Positions 48,780 through 60,764 of a stretch of DNA of 64,000 nt are shown piece by piece. Numbering within the stretch: position 1 is the first letter of the stretch; the number at the start of each line of letters is the position of its first letter. The notes beneath the pieces are model-generated. The model searched no databases, had not been told where the DNA came from, and was given only the letters and a program-made list of their open reading frames with translations. Origin of the DNA: Homarus americanus (Eukaryota > Arthropoda > Malacostraca > Decapoda > Nephropidae); NCBI RefSeq assembly GCF_018991925.1, contig NW_024729696.1:1-64000 (forward strand), read 5' to 3'. The position numbers and the translations under genes were made by a program.

Positions 48780-49560
48780 ACAACATGTCTTAACCATTCT
48801 AATCCTTAAGGCAGTTTAGCGGTCTCTCAGTGAGGCGACTGCTGACTTCATGAGGCAAGTTTTACGTTATGGGAAAATTTTTACGTAGATGAGGCAAGTT
48901 TTTTTTTCATGAGGAAAGTCTTACGCAGGTGAAGAAAGTTTCACGTCAATGTAAGAAGCTTTCCCATATTGCTCTCTTCATTGAAATAAACTTCCCCCAT
49001 TACTCTCCTCGCTGAAAGAAGCTTTCTCCTCACTACTCAATGAAGTAAGCTTTCGCCTCACTATTCACCCTACTAAGCTTTCTCTCGTCGCTGAAAACAA
49101 GTCTTACCAACTTCCCCTCTGAGGAGCTTAGAAAGTTTCCCTTCAGTCAGGTTAAGAAACAAGTGTAAGAAATAGGAAGAAGGAAGAACATTCGTCTCTT
49201 TGTCTGTCTGTCTGATAGTATGGCGAATGTTTACTTTCAGTATTTTTCAGGTGAGAAGGATGTTTGTGTGTGTGTCTGTCAGTCCATCTATCTGTCTATT
49301 TGTGTCTGTCAGTCCATCTATCTGTCTATTCACATACTCTTCTTAGTATCCACAACTCTATCTGCTCATTGACCTGATCGTCTGTTCATAGGATGGTAAT
49401 ATCTTCTATATCATTACGGTACACTGTATACTGTATACATGGTGCCTGTATGATTTATATAATACATATTGACTGTTTAATTGATTGTCTAAATAGTTAC
49501 AAATGACCCAATTATTTGTGTGTTAACGAGAAATTGTTCGGATATTTTATTTTCATTAAT
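48780..49560. other. Dipeptidase intron with degenerate short repeats
   Basis: 48845-49110 repeats ATGAGGCAAGTTTTACG and CTCACTGAAAGAAGCTTTC words in worn form. Confidence 0.55.
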
Positions 49561-49568
49561 TGTTGTCA

Positions 49569-49856
49569 GATCAGGTGAGGATTAGACACCCTAGCTAATT
49601 TCACCTGATTAAACACCCTAATGCTACTTTGGGGGGTTAGGTTACGTTACGTTAGATTGTTAGGTTACGTTACGTTACGTTAGATTAGATTGTTAGGTTA
49701 GGTTAGGTTAGGTTAGATTAGATTTGATTTGATTGTTAGGTTAGGTTTTGTTACTTTAGATGTTAGGTTAGGTAAGGTTGGATTAGATTAGGTTAGGTTA
49801 AGTTTGGGTGTTTTATCATCAGGTGAAATAAACTGGGATGCCTAATCTTCACGTAG
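49569..49856. mobile_element. Hairpin MITE, copy 3, with a large TTAGG/TTACG core
   Basis: The left end is GATCAGGTGAGGATTAGACA followed by CCCTAGCT; the right end is GGATGCCTAATCTTCACGTA. Between them, 49641-49805 is a GGTTA/GTTACGTTA/GATTA array. The subterminal segments TTTCACCTGATTAAACACCC and GGGTGTTTTATCATCAGGTG pair with each other. It lies inside a dipeptidase intron. Confidence 0.75.
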
Positions 49857-49914
49857 TCACTTTTTTCATGTGCAAAAACTGTCTTCGTGAAAGGAGTTAA
49901 ATAAATTAATAGCG

Positions 49915-50125
49915 CATATACATTAAAACATGAGCCAGAACAACGAGAACATCAGCAACAGTAATAACAAGAACAGAGAACAACATCATTAACCATAACA
50001 ACAACAACAAAAATATTAATAATAACAACATTGACCATAACAACAACAATATTAATAACAACAACAGCAGCAACAAAAACAACAATAATAATAATAATAA
50101 TATCAACAACAAAAACAACAACATA
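49915..50125. repeat. (AAC)n/(AAT)n imperfect repeat
   Basis: AACAACAATATTAATAAC-type sequence with many substitutions. Confidence 0.85.
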
Positions 50126-50129
50126 TTAT

Positions 50130-53100
50130 ATTCCTACACATTCTGGACCCTCTCAATGAACTCAGTCCATCTTAAAGAAAAAAGAAGACAAGCTTATACA
50201 AGAAAATCGCAAAAAATGAAAATTCGACAAAAAATAAAGACATTTTTACCTCTTGAAGAGTAGTACGCGGACTTATTAAAACCACCAAAATGAAAAGTAA
50301 TTATAACATAGTACTCTACTCTGCTCAAGACATCCCAGACATGATAATGGTGGAAAAGGAAAAAAGTACTCGAGAAAGAATTTTTTATATTTTCGTACAA
50401 AGGACTCGGGGAGGGGAAAAAATGTGTGGAAATATTTAAACAGAAACGAACTTCCTGAGAAAGAAGAAAACTCCGAACTGACGTGGGAATGGATTTGAAC
50501 TTTTACAAAAGGAAATAGAACTCAGGAATGACTTGGAAATAAACTCTGGTTAAGTAAGGAAAAAAAAAAACATTGAATTCAAGGAAAGGTCTTTGAAATG
50601 GAATTAAACCCACCTAAGAAGACCTTAAATAACATCCAAAGGAAAACTAAATCCCTGTAAAAAAAAAAGAGAAAAGCAAAATAGAAATAAATAAAAATGT
50701 CCGAGAAAAACAGCGAAATGAAAAAAAAAAGACAAAAGAAATCCGAAATTAAATTAATCTGACACAAAGAACGAAGTAAGAAAGACAAAATAGAAGAGAG
50801 AAAAAAACGAGTGTACTGTATTTTATTTTATTTTTTTAAAGGTACATGTTTTTTTATGTCGAAATGCTGAATGAAGATGATGAGGAGGGGGAGAGTAGCT
50901 ACACAGTGCACGCCTTATTCTCACCGTTAATCCTCACCCCATGAACGCCTTAGTCTCTTGTTTACCTTCGCCTGATCTTCTCTTAACTAGGAGGGAGGGA
51001 AACAAAAATTATCCAGAGTTTCGTTTCACTTTCATAAACTTTAAACTCCCTTGCGTTTTGCTTTCACATCAAGTAAAAGTAAGTCGGTATTTTGTTTTTT
51101 ATTTTTTTTATTTTTTTTCTTTCGTCGCTATCCTGTGGCTTACAGTTTGTGGGAGTTTGGGTGTGATTTCAGAAGTTTTATTTTGTTTCGACTTTTGGAG
51201 AGATTTTGCTGTTTTTGTTGTTTTAGTGTTGTTGTTGTTGTTGTTGTTGTTGTGTTTATCTGTGTGTTCATTATTGTGAATTCCCAAGTTACTTGTTTTG
51301 TTTTTGTTTTTCTTTATCTGGTTGTTATTGTCTGATTTGTTGTCATTTTTTCTTCTTCTTCGTCTACATGTTGTTCTTTCTCGTCATCTTCTTTGTTATA
51401 TTTTTCTTCTTATTGGTCAACTTTGTCGGCGTTTTCTTAATTATTATCGCCAATTTCTTAATTATCATCGTCATTTTCTTAACTATCATCGTCATTTTCT
51501 TAACTATCATCGTCATTTTCTTAATTATCATCGTCTTCTTGCTCTTCCTCATAATCTAGTGTTGATACCTGTATTAAGCCAACATTTTCATCTACTCGTC
51601 ACTTTGCTGTTGTAAGTTGACGCATCGCAGCTGTCACTTGTCATCTGGTAAGGCGGTCACAGAGGGGAACACATGAGACCAAGTCTGTGTTGCTCTTAAT
51701 ACCAGTCACTTTAGGCCAAGCCAGGGAGGATATACCAGACAATTAAAACAAAACAAAAAGACATTAAAGCACCACAAATTACTTTCAGAATGTCATCTTT
51801 ATCAACAACAAAACAACAACAGTTCCAAGAAACAAACTCTAAAGAAAGCGTCTCTCAGGCAGTGATTGCTTCACCACCGACGTCCTGATAAGAAATTGCT
51901 CAACAAATCAGAAAAAAAACAGCTTTCATGAGGGAATAAGCGAACCATGATGGTAAGCCAATCAAATCAATGGGAACTCAGTATAAAACAATCTTTGTAA
52001 TGTGAAGGGCATTTCGTTCTTTTTTATTTTTTTATTTATTTTTTTTGTCGAGGTTGTGGTTAATGGTCGGGGGAGGAAGGTGACAGCGGCACTACCAAGG
52101 TAAAGACATAACACCTCTTCAATTACCCTCAGTGGAACATTAAAGAAAAAAAAAGTGAAAAACCATCCTAATCCTGAACTCAAATTATTTTCCCATAATA
52201 TTTTTCAACCTAATGATAACACAATTTGTTCGCCTTAATCCATTCCCCGCCACCACCGCCGCAGCCACTCTCAAGGAACATGTAAATCTTCCAGGTTCCA
52301 AGATGCAGAAAATTGAACTTTGATCCTAGCTTTCGTCTTCTTCCACGTCCCAATCACATGAAGCATCCCTTTATGACCGCCACTTAATGCTGTTGGTTGG
52401 CTGGTTCTTACTAGGTCTTTGACACCTACGAGTCGCCCACACATTGCACGACTTGTCCTTCAACTCTTAGCTGTTAAACATTGTGCCTCAGTAGTTGTTG
52501 TTCTTGACTAACTCACAAGGCTTGTTTTATTACGCCCATCACTGTTTTATTTTCTATTCATTATATATCTTTCTCTCTCTCTTCTCAAGACTCTTTGGAC
52601 TTATAATTAAACACGAATAAAAGAGTTACGGACTTCAAGATAAAATAGTCAGAAAATTCACCAGAGACTTAAAGAAAACTTCTCCTTGTTGAGGGATAAG
52701 ATTGACTCTCAAATATACAGTGAGACCTTCGCTCTCCTCATTCTATTACAAGTTGCTTCTCACACCTGACTCACAACTTTTGACTTCTCTCTCGAAAACT
52801 TTTGTGGATCTTATAATGTTTCTTTTAAATATTTTAAAGGCCTTTCGGAAAGTTTGGCTTGGGAGTCGTTCTGCCATGACTCTTTGAAGTGTTTTGGTCT
52901 CCTGCTTCTTTCATTTCCATCAGACCTTCTTTCATGTCCAACCACAACACTCCTGAAGCTGCAGACGGACCACAGACTTGTTATTGTAATTTTCAACTGC
53001 GTCAACAAGTTCTCTGAATACTAACGCTGACTCTTTCGTTCACAGTATCACAAGAGGAATTTATTTAACCTCATTCCAGTTCGACTCCCCCCCCCCCACC

Positions 53101-53160
53101 CACCCACCCGCACTTCGAACCCCCACCACCCACCCCCACCCCCATCCCCATCCCATACCT
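50130..53160. other. Dipeptidase intron, no coding signal
   Basis: 50390-50800 is purine-rich with GAAATAGAACTC-type words. 51430-51540 repeats CATCGTCATTTTCTTAACTAT, cut here, about four times. 51780-53040 is unique AT-rich sequence. 53085-53150 is CCCA-rich. Confidence 0.5.
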
Positions 53161-53204
53161 CTTAACCCAAGATGAAGGACCCTGGGTTCTATTCGTTTTC
53201 CAAT

Positions 53205-53290
53205 GTGTTTAGCAAATGGAGCGTACCTCAAGGCTGTGTGTTTCCCCCTGCAAGTTTTTCGGTAATATCATATTTGGCGACTGATAACGA
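53205..53290 (+). pseudogene. Possible reverse-transcriptase scrap (VPQGC motif)
   Basis: The plus frame reads F-S-K-W-S-V-P-Q-G-C-V-F-P-P-A-S-F-S-V-I, resembling the LINE RT motif G-V-P-Q-G-C-V-L-S-P-x-L-F-x-x-Y. It is followed after a few residues by A-T-D-N where the A-D-D box would be, but spacing is too short. It stops at a long TC microsatellite. Treat as a suggestive fragment only. Confidence 0.4.
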
Positions 53291-53316
53291 ACTTCAATAT
53301 ATAACCGTAGCTTCAA

Positions 53317-53459
<143 letters not shown>

Positions 53460-54599
53460 ACCATTAGCAATATCCCTTAGCTACGGTACAACGTTCCCCG
53501 AGATGTAATCACACCCCGAACTACCCTATCTAAGCCAACATAACAATTGACACCCTCGTTACGAGCAAACCACCCTGGCATAACAGTCGTCAGGGAGCAG
53601 TGATCGAGCAATACAACACCGTAACAATAAGCCCTACCACAATTCATTATAATCACCACAACAATAGAAATATACACACGGAAATAATACAATACAACAA
53701 TACATAATACAATATAACGATACATTATACATTACAGAAATACAAATGTCAGAATTATACATCAAAATTATATAACCACAGCATAGTTTTTTTATTGACA
53801 CGTAAAGTCTTTAAAAAGGGTAAAATAGGTAAATATATTGGACCCAAGCGAGACTCTGACAGGTTTCAAGTTAATCGGACCAGAACTGAAAGAGTGATGA
53901 TTTACTGTTAATTGTTTGAGAGAAGAAGAAGAACGATAATAAATATGAGAACAAGAAAAATAAAAAAACATAATAATAAGAAAAAAGAAACAGAAGAAGA
54001 ACGAGAATAAAAAGAAGAAGAAGGAAAACGGGAAGAAGAAGAAGAACGAAAAGAAGAAGTCTATGGATGGAGAAAGAGAACTAAAACGAACAGAAAAACG
54101 AAAACGATAAAGAAGGAGAACAAGACCAAGATAATGTTTCCCTCCATCAAGATAAACAGTAACAACCAACAACACCCCAACAACCATCATTTAGAACAAC
54201 TACCAACCACGAGACAAGCGCAACCATTGGTCAACATCACACTGTAAATAACACACACCTGGAATAATTTCAGATAGTCGTACAGTAAGTTTTTTTTTCT
54301 CGCTTAACTGCGATTCCAAGAATTTAATAACTTACGATAGTTTTTTGATGTTATTGTAAAGGTATTTTTTTTTGTCATTAACTACGTGTTGAAACAAAGG
54401 AGGTATGAGGTGAGATGAAGGGGGGTGGGGGTAGAGAAGTTATATACCTCCAAGTTATGGGGGAGTCAGCCTGTAGGGCCTCTGAAATTCAATCTTTTGT
54501 GTATTGGGGATCCAATTAAATAGATCTTACAGCTGAAGTTATGAGAAAAAATAATCATATGAGCCTCTTGAGATTTCTACCTATTTTTTGGGGTACCTG

Positions 54600-54600
<1 letters not shown>
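53460..54600. other. Dipeptidase intron, no coding signal
   Basis: 53920-54130 is a GAAGAAGAAC purine tract; otherwise unique. Confidence 0.55.
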
Positions 54601-54675
<75 letters not shown>

Positions 54676-54944
54676 GCCAGTTTTCCTCACAATATCTGTA
54701 CTGTATATCTCTTACAGGTTTGCTTATCTACTTGTCCAACTTTATCCAACAAATGAAAGAAATTAATGTGTCTGTCTGTCTGTCTTCTATTTATTTCTCA
54801 ATCGGCTTATCCATTTTATGTAATTATGTATTCATTCATCCATCCACTCCATCCACTATTCATTTCTTTCTTTCTCCTGTCTTCCTTTTCCCACTATCTC
54901 CTTCTCTCCCCCCCCCTCCCCTACCTCCCTCCCTCCCCGCCCAG

Positions 54945-56010
54945 GTTCCTATAGGACTTGCTGCCTGCCACAGGATGTCGTTGGGAGATGTTTTTCTTCG
55001 TTCTTCCTTCCCTCCTTCACTCCTTCCTTCCTTCCGCACGTTCACTTCCCTCCTCGGTCTCTCTGTTTTTCTTCTCTCGCTCCGTCACTCCTTACCGAGT
55101 ATCCTGTAGGACTTGTTACGTTCTGTAGGACTTCGGTGCCAGGATTTCTGTCGTTTAACCTTATCTTCATTCTTGTTCTTCTTGTTCTTGTTCGTTTTGT
55201 TCTTGATGTTCTTTTTTATTTCTTGTTCTTATTCTTTTTAGTCTTGTTCTTTTCTTCTTCACGTGATTTTTTTTCTTGATTTTGTTCTTTCTTTATTTTT
55301 TCTTTCTTTCTTTCTTTCTTTCTTTCGATGTTCCCTGTTGTCATTAGGTTCCCAAAGAAAATTTCCTCTCCTTCCTTTCCTCCCCCTCCGTCCTTGTCCT
55401 TGCCTTTTCCTCCCATCTCCCTCCTTCCCTCTCTCGCTACCCAGTTTCCTGCCAGATTACCACCTGAGGCAGGACGTCCTCGAAAACATGTCTCAAGTTT
55501 AATATTTCTCCTTCCCTTTCATCTTTCCCCTTTTCCTCTTTCTCCCTCTTTTCTTAGTCCTCTCTTCCCTCAGGACTCACCAAAAAGGCGAAACACAATC
55601 GTCGATACTCTCTTCTATCCCTCCCTTCTCCTTTTTCCTCCCTCCCTCCTTCCCTCCTTTTGTTCTCCTTTCTTCTCCATCCCTCCTTTGTTTTTCTCGA
55701 TAATTCTCCTTTTTTTTTTACTTCCTCTCCCTCCTTGTTTTCCCCTCCTCCCTCTCCCCAAGCACCAAGGATCGTGTAAGACTCACCATAATCGAGACCA
55801 ATCCTTTAAAATGTATCTCCCCCTCCCTCCGTCCCGTCTCCTCTCGCCCTCTCCTTCCCTCCCCACCCCTCACTCCTTGCTTTCTCTTCCCCCCCTCCTT
55901 CCCTCCCCAGCCCTCCTGTTTTTCTTTCCCCTCCCTCCACCCTCTCCCCTTCCCTTCTTCCTGTTTTTTTTATTCCCCTCTCCTTCACCATGCACCAAGG
56001 GTCGTCGTGT
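54945..56010 (-). repeat. Degenerate copies of the dipeptidase exon's end and donor, in CT-rich spacer
   Basis: The exon end plus donor (plus strand around 56011-56045: AGGACTCACC, then AGGACATCGTCGGGGAC) is echoed at about 55776 (GTAAGACTCACC), 55571 (CAGGACTCACC), 55450-55490, 55126, 55106 and 54952. Translated on the minus strand, 55450-55490 gives V-F-E-D-V-L-P-Q-V and 54950-54995 gives S-P-N-D-I-L-W-Q-A-A-S-P, against the real V-P-D-D-V-L-L-Q-V followed by the donor. The donor string GTGAGTC survives at 55776 and 55571. The flank GCACCAAGG...CGTGTA.GACTCACC is shared between 55762 and 55992. Spacers are TTCC/CCTC-rich. Confidence 0.65.
55250..55330. repeat. TTC/TTTC tracts
   Basis: CTTTCTTTCTTTCTTTC at 55300-55326, within the CT-rich zone of exon-end echoes. 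Confidence 0.85.
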
Positions 56011-56019
56011 AGGACTCAC

Positions 56020-56196
56020 CACTTGTAGTAGGACATCGTCGGGGACATTCCTGGGGTTGTTACAGAGGGCGCGGGAGGAGGAGTGAGAGAAAATGATGGG
56101 AGCTTCCGTGACGTCTAGGGTGTCCTTCATGGTCTTGGTGGACACGTGTGAGAGGTCCACCATCATCCCCAGCCGGTTCATCTCTTGCACCACTTT
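56020..56196 (-). CDS. DPEP1: Dipeptidase exon carrying the second zinc-site histidines
   Basis: An exact 59-codon exon, phase 0 at both ends. It starts [10 protein letters not shown] after the acceptor ...CATCTACAG and ends [10 protein letters not shown] before the donor GTGAGTCC. It holds D-L-S-H-V-S and, exactly 21 residues on, F-S-H-S-S. In human DPEP1 these are His198 and His219 (mature numbering), ligands of the second zinc, with the same 21-residue spacing. Eleven residues after the second histidine is the arginine matching Arg230, which binds substrate carboxylate. The exon is more conserved than its surroundings, which are low-complexity GA or CT sequence. Degenerate copies of both its ends lie in the flanking introns (see repeats at 56278-56440 and 54945-56010). 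No frameshift or stop is seen. The family call is near certain. Confidence 0.95.
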
Positions 56197-56277
56197 CTGT
56201 AGATGAGAGACAGTGAGTGAGAAAGAGCTTGATTAATTTGTTTTAGTGAGAGAGAGAGAGAGACAGAGAACTATAAT

Positions 56278-56440
56278 CCCGAGGGGTTCATCTGGTGTAG
56301 TATTTTCTGTAGGGGAGACAGAGAGACAGAGAGAAAGAATGGGAGATTACTAATTAGTAAGCTACACGGGTAGGGAGAGATATAGAAACAGTGAGATAAA
56401 CGATACATTTCCTCCAATACTTTCTTCTACGGAGGGAGAG
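56278..56440 (-). repeat. Two degenerate copies of the dipeptidase exon's acceptor and first codons
   Basis: Relative to the exon start (TTTCTGTAG at 56194-56202), similar sequence recurs about 110 bp upstream (56278-56326) and again after about 117 bp (56405-56440). Read on the minus strand, the first copy has CCCCTACAG followed by codons K-I-L-H-Q-M-N. The second has CTCCGTAG followed by K-K-V-L-E-E-M-Y-R-L. The real exon has CATCTACAG followed by [11 protein letters not shown]-rich spacers with GAGACAGAGAG separate the copies. This looks like a ~113-bp tandem triplication whose first unit is the real exon border. Confidence 0.7.
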
Positions 56441-56599
56441 ACTGAGAGGGAGATTGAGAGATAGAGAAATGAGTTATCAGCATAAATAAGTGATGAGTGT
56501 TATTGTTTGTTATGATTTACATGTTGATAAAGGTTTATTATTATTATTATTATTATTATCTTGGTTATCATAATTTTCTCTTGTCATTATTAATGTGAT

Positions 56600-56985
56600 T
56601 ATGCATCATTATCATCATCATCTTCATTATAATCACTACTATTACTGCTACTACCATCACCACCACCACTACTACCACCACCACCACCACCACCACCACC
56701 ACCACCACCACCACCACCACCACCACCACCACCAACACCACCACCACCACACCACCACCACCACCACCACCACACCACCACCACCACCACCACCACCACC
56801 ACCACCACCGCCACCACAATCGTTATTACTACCTCCACCACTACAATCACCACCACCACCACCACCCCCACAATGACTATCCACTACCTCCACCACTACA
56901 ATCACCACCACCACCACAATCTACACTGTCATCACCACCTATGCTATCACTATCACCACCACCACCACTACCACAACCAACCATC
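56600..56985. repeat. (CAC)n-rich simple sequence
   Basis: Near-perfect CAC/ACC at 56655-56815 with ATC and TAC variants either side. It reads as polyhistidine, polythreonine or polyproline depending on frame, but is intronic or flanking. Confidence 0.93.
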
Positions 56986-57234
56986 ACCACCGCCATTAAA
57001 AAAATATATGAAAGTAACACTAAGGGACAAACTACACAAACCACTCTACACATTCGCTCGCTCCGTGTTGTCAGACTTAAATCACGACAAATTGTACTCT
57101 GGTAGAAAAAAAAATCCGCGTCATTATTATAACTTTTTGGGCGTTTTCTGTCTCCATTTGCTTACACTTTTTACTCTCCTGGTTTTCTAAAGTACGTCTG
57201 AATTTATCTTTATACCATTATCTATCTCTACGTA

Positions 57235-57495
57235 ACGTTCTCTCCTTCCATCATCTGACGTTCTCTCCCTCCATCTGGCGTTCTCTCCCTCCGTCACCTA
57301 ACGTTCTCTCCCTCCATCAAACGTTCTCTCCCTCCATCTAACGTTCTCTCCCTCCATCATCTGACGTTCTCTCCCTCCATCTGGCGTTCTCTCCCTCCGT
57401 CACCTAACGTTCTCTCCCTCCATCTAACGTTCTCTCCCTCCATCTAACGTTCTCTCCCTCCATCATCTAACGTTCTCTCCCTCCATCTGGCGTTG
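57235..57495 (+). repeat. 20/23-bp repeat (ACGTTCTCTCCCTCCATCTA)
   Basis: About twelve copies; ~60-bp blocks ending CATCATCTGACG and GTCACCTAACG recur, so there is higher-order structure. Confidence 0.88.
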
Positions 57496-57799
57496 TCCCC
57501 CTCAGGTTAAGGCATCTGTCAGGTTTCATTAAGGACAGACAAGAGGCTTAAGATCCGGTAATAACATCTGGTGGTCTCTGCTGGCCTTGACAACCCTGTG
57601 TGTCTCTATTGAAGGCAAATTAAAAAAGTCTTATAAATACCTAAGTCATAAGGCCTCTTTTGTCCTCTCTCAACCAAGTAAGCGGGAGTTTTTCATTTTA
57701 TTTTTTGTATAATATTCACGGGGACTTTATGCCATTGATGTGAGTCTTGAGTCTTCTTTTGTTGTGTTTTGTTGAATAGACCGATGTGAATTTATTATA

Positions 57800-57862
57800 A
57801 CCCAACCCAGCCCAACCCAACCCAACCCAACCCATCCCAACCCAACCCAACCCAACCCAGCT
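57800..57862. repeat. (CCCAA)n array
   Basis: About twelve CCCAA units with AGCCC/ATCCC variants. It is a variant of, but not identical to, the CCTAA telomeric pentamer. Confidence 0.8.
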
Positions 57863-58117
57863 AGTTTGCTGTGTATTCCTTTCTGTTGACATTTCTGGTG
57901 AGTAACATATTTCACCCCCCTCCCCTCCCCTCCCCTCCCGCGGAATATATCAATGAATCCAAATGTATATATTAGATTGAGTGAGGCGAGAGGGTAGAGC
58001 CGTGACAGAGGACAACGTGGCTCACTTGTCCAGAGAATCATGCAACAGATGGCGTTAAAAAAATCCCCGGATGACACATAACACACACTACACTGGGAGC
58101 CATTGAAGCTGTTAAAA

Positions 58118-58330
58118 TGATCGTCCTGCCTGCCTGCCTGCCTGCCTTCCTTCCTTCCTTCCTTCCTTCCTTCCTTCCTTCCTTCCTTCCTTCCTTCTTC
58201 CTTCCTTCTTCCTTCCTTCCTTCTTCCTTCCTTCCTTCCTTCCTTCCTTCCTTCCTTCTTCCTTCCTTCCTTCCTTCATACTTACTGCCCGCCGGTGTGT
58301 GTATGTGTGTCTCTCTCTCTGCCTGCCTGC
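58118..58330. repeat. (CTGC)n(CCTT)n compound microsatellite
   Basis: CTGC at 58123-58145, CCTT at 58146-58277 with CTT interruptions, then GCCTGCCTGC before a GT run. Confidence 0.95.
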
Positions 58331-58334
58331 CTGC

Positions 58335-58381
<47 letters not shown>

Positions 58382-58754
58382 TGATTTTTTCCTTAATTTT
58401 GTGCGATAAAAGTCGAGCCATTGGAGGTGATGGGAGGCCTTGACCTTAGACTCCTCAACCATCAATAACTTTAACAAATTTATGGCACTTTATCGAAGTC
58501 TCTCCCAATCCTCTCTACTTCTCTTTCATTCCTTCTTTTTTTCTCTTCCCTCCTCTACTTCATCCCTTTATCCTCCTCTCCTTCCCCCTCTCTTTCATCC
58601 GTTTATTCTCGTCTCCTTTTTCCTCTCCTCATTCCTTTCCTTTATCCCTTCAAACTCCTATCCTCCCTCCATTCTTTTTCTCTTCCTCTCCTCTCTTCTC
58701 CACGTATCAGATTCTTACATATCACAGTAAAGGTCAAATAATTTTATCACTAAA

Positions 58755-59490
58755 CAGGTAAGGTGATTGATGTTAGCAGGTGAGGTGGATGTTACAGGTG
58801 AGGTGGATGGATGTTAGCAGGTGAGGTGGATGGATGTTAGCAGGTGAGGTGGATGGATGTTAGCAGGTGAGGTGATGGATGTTAGCAGGTGAGGTGGATG
58901 GATGTTACAGGTGAGGTGGATGTTAACAGAGGTGAGGTGGGATGTTAGCAGGTGAGGTGGATGTTAACAGGTGAGGTGAAGGGATGTTAGCAGGTGAGGT
59001 GGATGGGTGTTAGCAGGTGAGGTGTGTTAGCAGGTGAGGTGGATGGATGTTAGCAGGTGAGGTGGATGGGTGTTAGCAGGTGAGGTGGGATGGGTGTTAA
59101 TGAGGTGAGGTGGATGGTGTTAGCAGGTGAGGTGGATGCAGCAGGTGAGGGATGGATGTTAGCAGGTAGGTGAGGTGTGGGTGGTGTTAGCAGGTGAGGT
59201 GGATGGATGTTAGCAGGAGGTGGGTGGTGTTAGCAGGTGAGGTGGATGGTGTTAGCAGGAGGTGATGGATGTTAGCAGGTGAGAGGTGGATGGATGTTAG
59301 CAGGTGAGGTGGATGGATGTTAGCAGGTGAGGTGGTGGTGTTAGCAGGTGAGGTGGGTGGGTGTTAGCAGGTGAGGTGGATGGATGTTAGCAGGTGAGGT
59401 GGATGGATGTTAGCAGGTGAGGTGGATGGATGTTAGCAGGTGAGGTGGATGGATGTTAGCAGGTGAGGTGGATGGGTGTTAGCAGTTCAA
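58755..59490 (+). repeat. 23-bp minisatellite, about 30 copies
   Basis: The unit contains AGGTGAGGTGGATGGATGTT followed by AGC. It includes TTAGCAG|GTGAGG, resembling an acceptor and a donor back to back. Single-base indels are common at 59080-59340. Confidence 0.9.
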
Positions 59491-59494
59491 CGTG

Positions 59495-60083
59495 AAAATT
59501 AGTGGACTATAGAGAAAGCGAAATAAAGATTGGGGACTGAGAGATAACTAGAGAGACAAGAGAAACAGACAATAGGGGAGAGGAGGGAGAATAAGGCAGA
59601 TTAAAATATATATAACGAAAGAGAGAGAGCAGAAACACAGATAAAGGGTGGAAAAGTAAGATAGAGAAACAAAGACTAATAGAAACAGAGAAGGAGAGAC
59701 ACATACAAGAATAGAGAAAGACAGAAAGAGAATCACACACACACAAGCAGGTATAGAGAGGAGGACAAAGCGAGGGAGAAAGTAAAAATAATGAGAGAAA
59801 GTGAGATACTGATTTATTCATTCGTAATAGGAAAGCCTTTAACACATGCAAAAGTTATGTGTCCATCATACAATAAAAATCAATGTTTTAACAACTCATA
59901 TTCTGTTTATTAACTCACTTATAAACTATTATTATTGCTCTTTGATGTATGGCGTATGTTGTATGGGTGTGAGTGTATGGTAACAGTGTATTTTTTGTAT
60001 GGACGTGAGTGGTAGCAGTGTATTTTTTGTATGGACGTTTGATTAATATAATCTGGATCTTTGTTTGTGTGAACTATATAATA

Positions 60084-60135
<52 letters not shown>

Positions 60136-60330
60136 CAACTTCATACATCAAACACCACCTCTGGCTGGGTTGGTCCACTAGTTGCAGCAGTAATAACACT
60201 CCCTCTAATAGTCTATAAACTATATCATACAACAGGTGCGGCCTCTCTCCTACGTCTCTCCTCGTTCACACATCAGCCATCACTAGGAGCACTCTACTCT
60301 ACACCACATATACTCGTAATTAATGTGTAA

Positions 60331-60410
<80 letters not shown>

Positions 60411-60760
60411 TGTATCATCTCCGGTACAGAAGCTGACTGCCACAGAAACTAAGTTAGGGAAACTGCAAAACTCCAAGACTCCTTCCGTAAAAGATCGCTA
60501 CCGCTGGCAGAAAAGTTAACAAAAGTTCGTCTGACGTTCAAAATCCATAAGAATGCAATAACGGGCAAGGGAAAGAGGGAAATATAAAGCCAGGCGTTAA
60601 TCATTGCTCGTGCTGGCATGAGACAGTTGTTGTTGAGTACCGGTGAGAGATGGTTCAAGTATCAGGTATGAAGACCAAGCTTGGAGTAGCACGTTGTGAG
60701 GTTACCTGAAACCGTGTCCCTTACCTGTATATATATGTAAATTCGAGTTGATTATGGGCC
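59495..60760. other. Upstream flank or intron, no gene recognised
   Basis: 59510-59800 is GAGAGACA-rich. 60405-60660 is a non-repetitive island with a 69-codon minus frame that matches no family I know. Confidence 0.45.
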
Positions 60761-60764
60761 TTCG

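Noticed and set aside
60449..60658. 69-codon minus frame in a non-repetitive island
   Set aside because: Looks unlike simple repeat but matches no family; not enough to call a gene or transposon fragment.
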